From: Metallyticus violacea
Taxonomy: Eukaryota; Arthropoda; Insecta; Mantodea; Metallyticidae
Reading direction: 5' to 3'
DNA length: 64,000 bases
NCBI GenBank assembly: GCA_030762175.1
Contig: JAUJEO010000019.1
Span: 440,001-504,000 of the forward strand
The position numbers were made by a program, and so were the translations under genes. The stretch's first letter is position 1; every line of letters begins with the position of its first letter. The notes beneath the pieces are model-generated. The model was not told the origin of the DNA. It worked only from the letters and a program-made list of their open reading frames with translations, and made no database searches. Of the stretch, positions 31,470 through 45,906 are shown in pieces.

Positions 31470-34400
31470 CTGAAAAATAGAGAACAACAATAATAAATCT
31501 TAACAGACAACCAAATAATAAAGATCAAGTAAATATAGGCTACCTTGAAATGCTAATTGGAACTTGTACAGTGAAGCAAATATATGACATTAAATTAATT
31601 ATAGGCTATCTTATTCACATTTTTGCTTTAATCATATCCCACATCAGTTATCTAGATTGTGTTCTCCATTTGTCATTACCCACTTCCCAGAAGATCAAAT
31701 TTCTGCTCATCTTTGAATGCAGTACATAACCTGATCTCACTTGAAATACGTAGTGTTCTTACTTTCATTCACTTCTGATGAACTGTTTAAGTTGTTCCAA
31801 CAGATATTTGGTATCAGCTACATATTGCATGCAAAATGGTTCAAATAACATACGCCATCTTAGAATTTCTAATACACACGTTGCCAAAAGAAATGTTGAG
31901 CAGTAGGTACTTGATTTTGTAGTTTATATGAAATTAGAATTTTTTTTCCTGAACTTACTCAAGAAATATTAATTGCTTTGCCAACTATATCTTAAAGACA
32001 AACTATATCATGTGTTTATTATTTTTTTAATTAAAAATTATGTGCCTTAGGCATATGAGTATACACACTTAGTTTTTCTTTCATGTTATAGGTATAAGTA
32101 CTTACAGTTAGAGGGACGAGAACCCCCAGATCCAACAGTAGCTGCAAAAACAATGAGTAGGCTATTACATTTTTTGAAGCAGTTCTTCAATATTTAAATT
32201 TATATACAAAAATTTTCTTTTATTCTGCACAGTATTTAAACATCAAGGATTAGATGAATTTCTTGTTAAAGCAGTACTTTCAGTGCTTAAATGGTTTAAG
32301 CTAAAAGGTTCAAGGTGTTTATTCACCGATTAAGTACAGTTTGCACAATTGGCTTCACCAATTTAATATTAATACATAACTACAAATTAATTATATACTT
32401 TTATACATATCTAACTCTATAACATAGTTTCCAAGGATTCCTCCACAGTATAAAAATTGTTTTTTAATAATTGGTTTTCAACACATTTTTTAAATTTTGT
32501 GCTTGAATTGCTTTTAAATGATATTGGTATTTTATTATACAGGATTGCATATCTATGTGATACATAATCCATGCCTTTTTAAGTCTGTGGTATTGTGAAT
32601 TAGCCTAGCTGATCTAGAATGATGCACATAATAACCTTCATTATTCCCAAAAATCTGTTTATTATTATGCACAAAAGATACAGTTTCTAATATAAATACT
32701 ACAATGATAGAACAATTTATTCCTTAAAATTTGGTTTACTGGGAGCATGAAATGGTAATTGCTACATTATTCTAAATATTTTATTTTGCCATTTAAAAAC
32801 AATAGATGATGAACTTGCTGTTCCTAAGAAGGGTATGCTATAAGCTTATATAGAATATACATAACAAAAATGTACTATTTTCAAAATAGCATGGGTGCAA
32901 TTCCTACTTTATATACACATAGTATAAGATATTTGGCTTAATTTATTATATAAGGTAAAAATGTGTTTATTCCAACATAAGTTTCAGTCATTACAACACT
33001 TAAAAATTTGTAGTATTAAGATTTTTATAGGTGTATTTTCAATTTCTGTGCTATATAATTTATCAAGAAGAGTATTTTTTATTAAAATCCATGCAGAGTT
33101 AGAATCTGTATACAGGGTTCAAAATTGATTGAAACAAACCAGAAGGTTATTTAGCTTCATAAAATCTGGGACCCTTCCATTCTAATCAATAAAAATGTCT
33201 TGAACCTTTCAGATTCTTTTTGTTATGGTGGAAAAATGAAAAGTAATTCGTTAATGTAAAACGAGTTTTAATTAAATTATATCAAAATAATTTTCCAAAA
33301 AATTACACTTAAGACTCAAGAAACAGAAATACCTCCAAACTCTAAACTCTATTACAACATGACAGCTAATAGGTCATTAAAATTATGCCTTCCTTTTTGA
33401 TGCTGACGGCAGCAATTCAAAGATATTATTTCCAAAAGATAAAAGATGAAAATATGAACATAGTGCAAAAGTGCAAGATTTTAAATTCAAACACACATTA
33501 TCTATTACTTTTAAATGTATACACACATGGGGGAGGAAGAAAGAATGAGAGAGCAGAGAATATAAATGTATAATAAGTTTAACAAGCACAGAGAATATTG
33601 AAGGTAACTAGTACAAAAAACATGCAATATTTCAAATAATTACATGTCCTCTGTATGTATGCTAAATAATAGCTATGTGTATAGAGGCAAAACTGAATAT
33701 TTCAAATTAGAAATTAAAATGTTGCCTCTGTTATTCAGTTATTTTGTACTTGGTATATTTTTTGCTCATTTTAGGCATAGCATTGGGAATGTCATAATCC
33801 ACATTCTTTTAATTCTTTACTTTAGACAGACATTGGATTATAACAGTGTATAAAAGATGTTAAGAAGTTCATTTAGTGGTGTTTTGGAAAGAATTTGTAC
33901 TTACGGTTGAGATATTGACCAATGGATTTCAGGACAGAATAACTGCGAACATGAAAGAAATGTTTGATGCCATTGTCAGCTGTTGAAGCAAGGTTCTCCA
34001 GATGTTCCAGTCTTGTAGCTCCAACACCAATTGTAAAGAGTGCATTCTTATTGGCTTTTAAAATATTTGCTGCTGGGGTACCATCAGTAGTGCTAATTCC
34101 ATCAGTGATGAGAACTGAAATTGAGGGTTAACGTAAGTACAGAAAATACTTGTCTTAAGTAAAGTTTAAGTGGCATTTTTTAAACAAGATAAGCATCAGA
34201 GGAAAACCTATTCCAAAGCCTTTAATTAATAAGTTGATTACTAAGAAAGATTAACTAAATTTAATACTTTTTTAAATGAGAAAAAAATTTAATTTGCACA
34301 TTGTTAGGCATGTCATACTAAGGATATCAAAATTGAACTGGAATGTTCATGTATAAAATACATAGAAAATCATCTATAGCTATATATGCCATAGAAAATT

Positions 34401-37400
34401 AACAAAAAAAAAATTGCCTTTATTGTAGTAATAATTGCTGTTGTTTATTGTTGTTATTTTTGTTATTAACTTTAGTGCCTTTCATAATATACAAAAAGTA
34501 CATTATTTAATTAAATTAGTAAATATGTCATACATCCATTGCTTAATGCAATTAAAATAATATGATAGTAATAACCTTAATAATAATAATAATATAATAA
34601 TAATAATAATAATAATCTCAATATAGCGTCATATACACATACAGAATATAGAACCCCTTTTCCCTTGTCAGGGAAATAAGTAAACACCGTTCATACATAT
34701 ATTTTTTTTTTGAAAAATTTAATTAATTCCTCTAGATTTTCAACTTTTTCAGACCTGAATTGTGTCAATAGTTTTGCATGTGCCAGCTTTTATTTGGCAC
34801 AAAAAATATACAGAGGATTAAAACTTAGGGGTTTTTACAAAGCTAGTTGAATTGAACATAATATAATGACACTCCTATATATTATTAACTATGCTAATGT
34901 TATTTTGTGGCATATACACTAGTGGCAATATACATGTTTTAAAGATAGGGAGACTTTCTTGCTGTTTAAGGTTCTCAAGTGAGTAAAGAAAGAAAATGTG
35001 TACTTAAGAATAGAGCATTGATCTTTATTGTATCTCAACATACTGCACGAATATTTACCTTTATTTAAAATATGGCATAGGTTGGTCACCTGGTGTGCAT
35101 GTGGGTGTGTGTGACCTTTCTGCCAGTCTCATGCAAATATATTAATTTGTGAAGATGTTTAAACATTTAGAGCAATGCATTTTTTTGTGTAAACATTACA
35201 TTTATGAAACATTAATCACCTTGTCATGTGCATCTGGAATTTATTTAGAACTTTCCTGATTAAAATCATCCTTCCAAAACAGTAATTCATGATACTGTGT
35301 ACAAATTTGTATCTAATGGTTCAATGTAAAACAAAAAGCAATAAATGAAACTACAGTTTTAACAGATAAAAGCTAGATGAAATCAGCATTCTTGAATATT
35401 CACCGAAAAAATTAGTGAGACTATGTAATTTTGGAATTAAAGGAAAATATTAGCAATGTAATCAGAAACATTATTGGTGATTGAGCATAATCATGTCAGT
35501 CAAAATGTATTTTCCTGACAATGTTTGTTTAGCCAAGATAGAAAATTCCACTATCTTGTAAGATTTGACTAATGTGCACATTTTAGTTCAAGAGCAGGCA
35601 CAATAAGTAGCTGAGACATAAAACACAATGTCAGCAGACAAGGCCTATAAATAAAGCCAGTAAAGCATTAGTACAGATTCCATATCCACCTCATATTTAT
35701 TTTCCAGCAGCAATAAGGTGAAATTTAGCAATACATATTAATGTTTTTATCAGAAAATGTTTAAAATAATACTCACAGACAAGGGTAAGGTTATGGCGAG
35801 CATATCCTTTGATCTCTGTTATAGCTGCCTGGAGCCCTTTCAGGATATCAGTTCCACCACCATGATATTGAATAGCATTCACTTTGCTCTGAAAAGTGGG
35901 AGTAGACTCCTCATTCATGTGAACAGCCAGCCTGGCTGAGGAATCGAAAGTGATTACTCCAGCTGTTCTGTTCTTTGATAGCCTGCAATAAATATATGTT
36001 TTCTCTTTAATCTTACATAATAATTTTCTTTGAGAACAGTATCTATTAGAATTGCTCTCTTATATATGAATGAGATTTTGCATATAAATACTAGAAAAAT
36101 ACGGTAATTTAAAACATATTTTGGGGAAACCCTTTGGCACCTTCTCTAGTAGAGTTATTCATGAGCTCATTTGAAATACACATCACAAAAACCTTCCCTT
36201 TAATTTTCAACTCATGGTATAGGTATGTGGATGACATTTTTGCAATAATACTGAAGAAACACTCAATAGATGCCCTGAAACTTCTTAATTTGCAACATGA
36301 ATCCATGCAATTTACTATAGAAGAAGAAAGAAATGGGTGGCTACCATTTATAGATTTAAAAATTATAAGAAATGGAGATTGTTTGAATTTTGGAATTTGC
36401 AGAAAAGAAACACACACAGAAAACTACATAAAAATGAGAGTTATAACCCCATTGCACATAAATATGCAGTTTTTCACAGTTTGGCACACAGATTGATTAA
36501 TATTCCACTCACAGAAGCAGAGTACAAAATAGAATACAAACAAATAATAAAGACAGCTATAATCAATGGTTTCAACAAAGACACAGTGATAAAAATTATC
36601 AATAAATCTAAAAGACAAAAAGGGATAAGGGAAGTTTCCACACTGAAAAACACACAAGAAGAATACAAATTCAAAAGTCTCATCTACCATCTAATTTACC
36701 ACAACAAGTTCAAGAAAATCTTCAAAGAATATGGGATAATGTTAGCCCCAAAGAACAGATACAACATCAAGAATTTATTAGGTTGCACAATAAAAGACTC
36801 CATACCAACAGATCAGAAATCAGGAATTTACGAAATTAAATGTGCAGATTGTGAACAGAGCTACGTAGGCAAAACAAAAAGAAATTCGAAAATTCAGAGA
36901 AAAGAACATTTTAGGTATATTCGGTTTAAACAGGTGGATAAATCAGCAATAGCAGCTCACTTTTGGACCAAAAACCATGAAATAAAACTGGGAATTAAAC
37001 TGCTAAACATCTTCACAATCCATTGGAGTTATCCACTTGGGAAAAAATTTTCATATTAAAAAAGAGAGAAAACCTAATGAATTTTGAGTTTCCTCCTATG
37101 GATGAACTCAGCAACTTCCTACTTCAACCAACAGAGGCCATCACAAGAACATCTGTTTATCCAGCCATCATTTTGAGTAACGGCAGTTCAGTGAGCAACT
37201 GAAGAAGGGAGAAATTCTCCCAAAACGCGTTTTACTTTGTGTAAGTGAATGGAGTATAGTGTAAAAAATGAACACCTAAGTTTAGATTATTTTAGAAGGT
37301 GTTTCAATTTCTCCACATTACCACTTACTGTTTATTGCAGCTCTAAAATTCTCCCTTTAGAATGTTGAACATTACATTAAATAATTTTCTGAAATTGTAA

Positions 37401-40400
37401 ACTCCAAGCACCTAATTAGTATAATCACAAAATAACTTCTTTTTCTATACATGAGCAAGATTGTGAAGTGCTAGCTCTGGTCACAGTGGCCTCTCAGTCG
37501 CTTCTCTAACTATGTAATCCATAATACTTTACCTGCAACATATTTTTATTTGAGGATATGTGAATGTGAAGAATGTTCACATTCTTCCCTCTACATATTA
37601 GGGTGGTGATATATCATTGAATAAATAGTTATAAGATTGTGTTAAAATGTCTTGTTTCATTTCTCTTTATTTTTAAATAAAGTTATTATTAAAATATACA
37701 ATTTTCATAAAAGTGACATATATTTAGGTATTAAACTGTAAACTGATTAAAAATAAATAAGCAGCTAATTAGCATTTTCATGCCTTGGGCAAAGGAGGGT
37801 AACATGAGTCATGGGGAACAGTAAACCATAGAGCACAACTATTCTGTTACTGAATGAAATTTAAATTTAAAAATATAGAGTGTGTTGACATTGTATGAAT
37901 TAATCTTATACTGTTAGCAAATGGCTTTCACCAAGAAAAGCTCCATTATGTACTTTATTTTTTTAATTTCAGGTAATTGTGTATTTTAATTATAAACATA
38001 TATATGTATTACTTAAATGTAAAATTGGAACTTAACACAGTGAAGCCAATCATATTAATGGATATCATTGTATGATTAGTTGAACTACACACTCTTAAAG
38101 CTTCACTTACTTTTCATAAATGTATGGAACCGGTTTCGAGAACATTTTGTTCCCATCTTCAGCCATGCTAAGGTTCAATTCAACATGGCTGAAGATGGGA
38201 ACAAAATGTTCTCGAAACCGGTTCCATACATTTATGAAAAGTAAGTGAAGTTTTAAGAGTGTGTAGTTCAACTAATCATACAATGATATCCATTAATATA
38301 TATGTATATTTTCAACACTGAAAAAGAGTGCCACCTGCAATGAAATGATGATTCATTGTCCCCCAATCATAGTTCATTGTACCACTGCTATTTATGAGAG
38401 CTATTTAAGTTAATTGTTCTTTACTTATTCAAGACAATGTTGATGATGATGAGGAGGAGGCAGTGGTGATGATGGATTTCTAGTGCCAATCCAATGTCAA
38501 TTAGATCCATTTTGAAATCAACATTGCATACTGCTAGATGACAAATATGGAGTTGCAAATGAGGTGACATTGAAGCAATTTGCAGATTGAATGACAGGGA
38601 ACCAGGAGTGCCCCTCTACTTTGTTTGGCACAAATTCTATTTATGACTAACTGGATCCAATCTATGTTAGCTCAGTGGAAGAAAAGCAGTCTTAACTACT
38701 CAGTCACAGTGCTACCTTCTTGCCTATTGATTATTTTCAAATAATATTTTTGGAGTCACAAGTACAGGACAACAGAACTTCAGATGGGTATAATGAGAAG
38801 GGATATGGAGGCAGTAAAAGGAAATAACTATTTTCTGAAAGCAGCTAAAACAGTTGGTATTTCCCATTCAAATATAAAAAGGTAAAGATCATTGTATGAT
38901 TGAGTCAAACTACACACTCTTATTGCTCCACTTACTTGTTTATAATATGTAGTTACTTAACCATCTGCTTATATGTATGATAAAGAACCCCTAAAATAAA
39001 TTACAATTTTTATAACTGTGTGTGCCATCAAGCTCCTTCCCTGTACCTCTCCTCCACTTGTCCCTTACTTTTCCCAAGAATTTCCCAATCTTGTTTATTT
39101 TCTCTACCCTCATAGTCTGTTAACATTTTTATTGCCACTATATCTTGTTGTTTTTTGTCCCATTTGCATCCCAGATACTATCCCTCCACCGTTCTACCAA
39201 TTCATTTTCTATTAGACAATGGAACACACTATCCATTTTCCCCCACATAATAATTCTTCTTTAAAATTTATTCTTAATCCTTTTACAAATAATATCCCTG
39301 TACACATCCATGCAAGGTCTATTCTTCCAAAATGATCATAATTATCTATATTTCCCATCCCCAATTTCTTTTAACTATTTTATCTAAGTCTAAAGAACTT
39401 TCATCCTCTAAGCTAGCTGAAATCTCTTGCTTCTCTATATCTTCTGCCCATTGTCTCACTTCTGTCCAAAATCCACTGACATTACTTTCACTCACCCACT
39501 TTAACTCCCTTCATTTTATATATCTTTAATCACATTACTTGCCCTTCTTCTGTAAGTAACATTTCTCTCATATTTACTGCACTACCCTTATTTATGAATA
39601 CCCCTATACCACCAGAAACCCTCCCTCTATTACTCTTTCTCATATCATGTTCACCCATATAATCATAACTTCCACTTCTATACTTTCATCTTTGTCCATC
39701 CAAATCTGAACCTTTACTATCATGTCTCCTAACTTTAGCACTTCATACACTTTGCTACTTATCATTTTTGACCTTAAACCCTCTACATTCCATAACACCA
39801 CCTTCCAATCCAATTCCTATATCGAGCCCTCATTCCTCCTCTGAATTTCTCCAACTGCTCTATACCTCGTTCTTCTTTCACTCGCAGCTGCATACTCATT
39901 ATCAGCTATCTCTATACCCTCATGAATTGACACCACTCTAAGCCCAGTGACACTAGTGTTACTGTGTATTCCTCTCTCAGCTGATAACAGGGCCTTTGTT
40001 TCCACTCTTTCCCTCTCGTTTGGTGTGACATTCCTTCTTGGTGACGTCACATAGTTTTCCTCTTCTTCCTTCCCTCTGTCCTTCCACTGCATGTGTCTTG
40101 CAGGTGTGTCTCCTCTATTTTCCTCACGTTCGGACACCACAGCTACTTCTATTTTGGAACACTGCTGAATCACTATTTCTTGATATTCATTCTTTCATGT
40201 TTTGCTGCTGAATCATATCCTGTTCACTATGGTACGTGAAATCCAGCTTCTAATGCCATTAACTGCCATCAACTTTCTCAGAAAAATCAAATGCCAACTA
40301 TATGATTTTCTTCATTAGATCATTTTTTCAGTCAGCCTCTCTAATTGAACATTTTGCAATATATTCTTCATGTTGTAGTCTCCCAACTCCTGTGAATCCT

Positions 40401-43400
40401 TTAAAATATTTAAACCTCTCTTCTGAGCTTATGTTATATTCTCTTCACATTTGCTTTATTGTTATTTATCATGCTGCCTAATAAAAGTTCTTACTAAATC
40501 ATTTTTTCTTTTTATCTTCATAAGATATTTATAATCCTGCTTTTCAATGGAAAAATTTACAATGAACAAAAAATACTTTCTCTCTTCTCTTTCAAGATAG
40601 CTGGAATAACTTTCTCAGTACCATAATGAATGAAGTTGTTCTAGCTTTCTGGTGAAATAACATCCTTGCTTCTCTCCATGGACCTTTTGAGAAAGTTTAC
40701 CTCAAACAAACTCTCTTGTGTAATTGGATTATAATGGCATGTAAGTTCCAAGGTGATCAAAAATTCTGTTTGGATCTTGTACTAGCAGACTATCATTGTA
40801 CAATGTCATACTGCTCTCCCCAAAGAAGAATAGTATCTAATATTCTTATGCAAACATCTCTTCTCTGTTTCTACTTCATTCCTAAGGTTCTGCTTAACAT
40901 TATGTTGGTAAAATGTTGCCAGAGGATGTCTAATATCAACTTATACAATGTTTCCCAGTTTCTGTTTTCTTATATACCTTTTGGGAGTATGACAATGAAA
41001 ATTGACATTGATTGTTTGTTTGATTTGATTTATTTACGGATGCTCTTTAACATCTCAGGTCATCAGCGTCCCATTCTATTCAGGGTGTGAAACGGCCGAC
41101 AAATTTTGCTCAGAGGCCTCTTCTTTCGGGCTTGAGGTTCTTTTTCGTGCCATAAATGTATGACAAGGGATCCATGGCTTTACTTCCCTTTCAAAGGAAG
41201 CCATACTTAGGATTTTTACGCCCAAAAAAATCCATCGATCCTGGCCAGGTTTGAACCTGCAATCTTGGGTTTAGAAGGCAAGTATGGTTACCACTACACC
41301 ACCAGGACCGACGAAATTGACATTGAAATGGAATTATACAAAATAATAAATTAAAGACAAAATAATTGCTATTTTTTTATTTTTTTCTGTTTGCTCTATA
41401 TATATATATCAATCAGTTTATAGGAGTCCGTTGACCTCTCTGTCATTTTGGCACTACAGCCTGGAGTGAGCCTTGGCCTGCCATGGTGACCTCTGCTTCC
41501 TCTACTCCATCTTATGACTTCATTGACAGTGGACAATATTACAGAGGGACTTTTGATCGACATGCTAATATCCCACAGGTGGCCTATCATGCAGCTTTCT
41601 TGATTGAAAAGGCAGCTTCCCAATCATCTTCATGAGGCTGGTTGAACCCTGTTCCAGACCTCCCTGAATTAAAAAAATTTCCTCCTGACCAGCAGTCATA
41701 ACCACTAGACCAAGAGGTGACCACATATCTTAATATTTATTACTAGAATAGAAATCATAAGAAATATTTGGCAATATAATTTTGATAAATCCTTAGATGT
41801 GAAGAAGCCTTGTGTCAAGCAACCTCTTCAGTAGGATATAGCACTGCTAGCTTTCTTATGATGAAATTGACTTGCACCCTTCCATCCATACTTTATTTTC
41901 TGATATTACTGCTACAAGAGGATTAAAATATAATATTTGCTCTTGTTCATCAGATTGTTTGTGATATTGGCAGTAAATAGAAAATTCAAGTTTATCGAAG
42001 AAATCTCATTGATCAGAACCAAATACCAAGTTAGACAACGAGACATAAGAGTCTTCTTGAATTGAACCTGCCACTATCATAATATCTGTTATCTGTAAAT
42101 TTTTTTCCTTCTCATCTTTTAAAATATATGCCATCAAACATATACAAATCTTTCCTGGCTGATTTGATTAGCATTTCCATTTCTTTTCTTTTCTGTACTT
42201 CAAACTTATGACCACTCTAGCAGTACATTTTCAAATTGAAAATTCCCAACAAACATTATACCAGTTCATAAATGCATTTTACTAATTAATGCATAAATCA
42301 TCATTTTACTATTATATATAATTCACTCTCAGTCTACATAATGCAGTTTATATACCCTTAGCTCTATCTGGCACATATAGCTCATTTGATCATTAAACTT
42401 ATCTTAGACATAGAATACCAGTGAGTGCAATGTAACTAAAGTATTTTATCTAATAGTATATTCCATGTAAATTCCCCTTTAGAGTTCATTGTTTAACACA
42501 GTTCAAATGATGAAAATAGAACATTCCAAACATTCTGTAAGACTATTGATTTCCAGAAGTTTATATAACAGCTATGTACACCTAAATACTAAAAATGAAT
42601 TTTTAGTCATCCAAAATGAATAATGCATTGGTGTTGAGCATAAATGGAACAAAATTAGTGTAATTTCAGTGATTCCCTCATAAATGTTGCATACTCTGTA
42701 TCAAATTGGAAAAATTATATTTTAATTTTCATGAAGAGTAAAATTATTGTATAAAATGTCAGTAGAATCAATTTAGTTAAATCTCAGTAAACTTTAATTG
42801 AAAAATATTTTTAAATGTGTTAAAAGGAACTACACTTATAATTTCTTTAAATTCAATAAATAATTTTAATTTAAACTTAGATTAGATTAGATACTTTTAA
42901 TTTAGCAAGTTATCATCAAAATATTGCAAATTTAAAAAATATATAAAAATGATGCTGCAAAGCAAAATAGTAATTATTAAAGAAATTTATGAACAGGGTT
43001 TGTAGGATGAGGAGAGCCTATGGAGGTCTATGCTCTGTTGTAACAGCAATGCTTTCACCCACTTGTCAATCCTGTACAGGCACAATTTGAAAGTGTATAG
43101 ATAGTGATTGTTATTCAAATAAATCATGTTTTTACATGCCTGGGAATGAGTACCCTAATTTGGAAATTCTAGTAAAAATGAGTATAAAGCAGAACGTATT
43201 TAGCCAAATATATGACCCAGACCATAATCAACTCTTGACATAATTTTGCTTTCCATGTAGAAGGTGAAGATACAAGTCCCTTTTAAGATTTTTATCCACA
43301 AAGGATAAGTATTAACAAATGTAAGTGTGAATGCATGAGTAAGTGGGTTCATTACCCATTCTCACAATGGTAACAATTTAATTCATCATGATTACTGTTT

Positions 43401-45849
43401 CTTATAATAAGAATAGAGTGGTCAATTTAAGATATTAATAAAGTTATATTTTATTTAATGTTTTCACAGAAAATGCATTTTTATGCACATAGAATTATCT
43501 CAGGCAGCTTAATAAATTTATTATGGACTTACGGAAAAGCGCTGCTGATGTTCTTGACAAATTCCAATGTTAGGCGAAAGTCAGAAGCACCTACACTGCC
43601 AGATTCATCCAATACAAAAAGCAGGCCAGCAGGAACAGAGAGAGTCTTGTTGATTTCATCCCCAACAATTTCACCCAGGCATTCAGTAGCTACACACAAA
43701 AAGATGTTTAAAAGATTTATACAAAATTATAGAGATTTTGATGTCAGCAATGTAGTTTCTTTAAAAAAAAAACCATAATAGAAGACCATTTTTATAGTGA
43801 TTTTATTAAGGAAGGTGTATTTTATTTAACAGAGAGATCATGCATTATTTGTTTGCTAATGCCATCAGCTTAAAAATTTGGCAGATACTTGCACAAAAAT
43901 ATCAAAAATGAAAGCTAAATGTCAATTTACAGATTTGGAAATGAACATAAACATGGCAAATTTTGCAGATAAAAGGAATCAAAGAAAAATAAAAAATGTA
44001 AATAAATGAAAAAGTATCTCACATCTATTTTGGATCTACTTTGGGTACAAGCTTTTATTTTGTACAATCTGGTATTACAACTATTTGTCCATGTGAAATG
44101 TTTCTCTAGATTTGTTCTTTATTCCAATAGAATGTGATAGTTGCAAGAGAACTTGCCAACTATAACATGCCAAAATTGAAGGATGGACTATACCAAATGA
44201 TAATTATGTAAACATACTTTTGATGTGCTAGATATTTGGAGTAGTAAGAGTTGATACTCACGGATACATCTGGGTATGTAGTTTCCATTGGTGGAGTTCC
44301 AGCCATTGTCAGTACAGCTTACATGTGCACTACCCCTAAGTTCATATCCTGTGTTACATTGCAATGAACATTGATCTCCTTTGTTGCCCTCTTGCATACT
44401 ACATCTCTCAGGTGTCCAGTAGCCAGCATCATCATTTTTTAGTGGCACACAATCTGCAAAGAAGGCATTGTTGTTTGTAATCAAAATAAGGCAATGTAAT
44501 TTGAAAAACATCTCTTTACTGTTTTAAGGAAGATGAGAGAGAAACAAAGGATAATTTAATGAGCAAACATTTCTAAAGAACAGTGATTTCCAATCAAACT
44601 TCAATGATCTCAAGATTAAATGGTGTTGAGCTTATTCATTATTTGAATGATGATTGCCCTTCCACCCCTAAGCATAATAATTATGGATTCATGAGTATAT
44701 TTTGTTTCATGTCATAATTTAGGGTTATCCTCAGTCTGTTTCCAACCTTAGCAGTATCTTATATCTGCATTGAAGTGCTCTAACATTGATTGCACTATAG
44801 TCTGCATTTATGCAAACAAAAGTCAGCAAAGTCAAACACACTATCTTTGGGTATTTGAAACTATAAGGCATTATTTTACTACTATGTCGAAATGATCTTT
44901 CCTTTCTTAAATAAAAAATTTGCATTTCACTGAACAGTTAGTTTTTAACAGTTAAATTTTAGAAATGCTTAATAATTTCTTTGTTTCTTTGATGCTTCCC
45001 ATGCCAACTTTTCTTAATGATAGAATTTAATTTATGGCTGATAAATGAAAAGAGAGAATTGAATGCTAGATATGGATCGTTTCTAGTAAAGTAGTATGAT
45101 CTGACTAATTTTGAACTGGGGCACAATGGAATTGCATTGATACATCCTTTTCAGTTACCATAACAAACAAGCAAACACAAAAAGTAAGAAAATAAAATTC
45201 CTAGAGTAAAATAGTGAGGATATCCTAGCATCTTCCAAAAATACCTATGGGGGAGGGCACTGTATTTTCTGAATTTATTGATCTGAACAAATATCCCCAA
45301 GTATCTATCTCTAAGTATAATTCTATTACCTTCTATAACCTGCAGTAATAAAATGATAAGTTAACTGACAAAAGAGATAAACTGTGCCTAGTTTGAAATG
45401 AAATTTGAAAATTGGAACTTGTACAGTGAAGCTAATAATATAATTAAGATTATTGTATGATTAGATCGAACTATGCACTCTTATTGACTCCATTTACTTA
45501 AGTAAGTGGAATCAATAAGAGTGCATAGTTCAACTCAATCATACAACAATCTAATTAAAATGTCTAGGTTTGTGCATACCAAAGAAAATCTACATGCATT
45601 CTTCAAATAATATTAAAATTTTATTAGATCGATTCGTCTTATAGGTATTATTTGAGGAATAAAAAAGTATCAATTATTGATTTCAAATAAATAGTTTAAA
45701 GTCTTATGTATTATTATTTATCGTTAATGAATAAAAACTTAATTAAATCTAAACTTACTAATTCAAAAACGGTCTTTATGAGTATGTTTTTGTGTGTGTA
45801 TTTATTCATATACTAGTAATTAAATTAATAGTATTGTAAACACCATTGA

Positions 45850-45906
<57 letters not shown>

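Larger units (their letters stand above)
36117..37290 (+). mobile_element. 5'-truncated PLE, antisense in an intron
   Basis: Starts within the RT at GKPLAPSLVELFMSSFEIH, keeps RYVDDIFAI (about 36222), LPFIDLKI and the full GIY-YIG domain (to about 37060), with one frame change near 36440. A decayed hammerhead-like motif (CTGAAGA ... AAAAC, 37199-37231) precedes the 3' end near 37290. It opposes the host gene's transcription. Confidence 0.85.
38010..38295. mobile_element. Palindromic PLE mini-element with two hammerheads
   Basis: 286 bp. Inverted leader at 38023-38046, then arms of about 120 bp (about 38054-38172 and 38179-38295) made of two opposed PLE 3' ends. A 12-bp direct repeat ATATATATGTAT (37998-38009, 38296-38307) could be the target duplication, but it is low complexity. 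Confidence 0.8.

Noticed and set aside
33890..33905. 'gtacttacgg' at 33899 as another PLE leader tag
   Set aside because: It shares only the first bases (gtacttacg) and is the complement of the splice donor after the VWA exon at 33905.
39817..40173. 118-codon Glu/Arg-rich open frame as a host gene
   Set aside because: No splice sites or family match, and adjacent - strand sequence resembles a LINE endonuclease; more likely a retrotransposon remnant.
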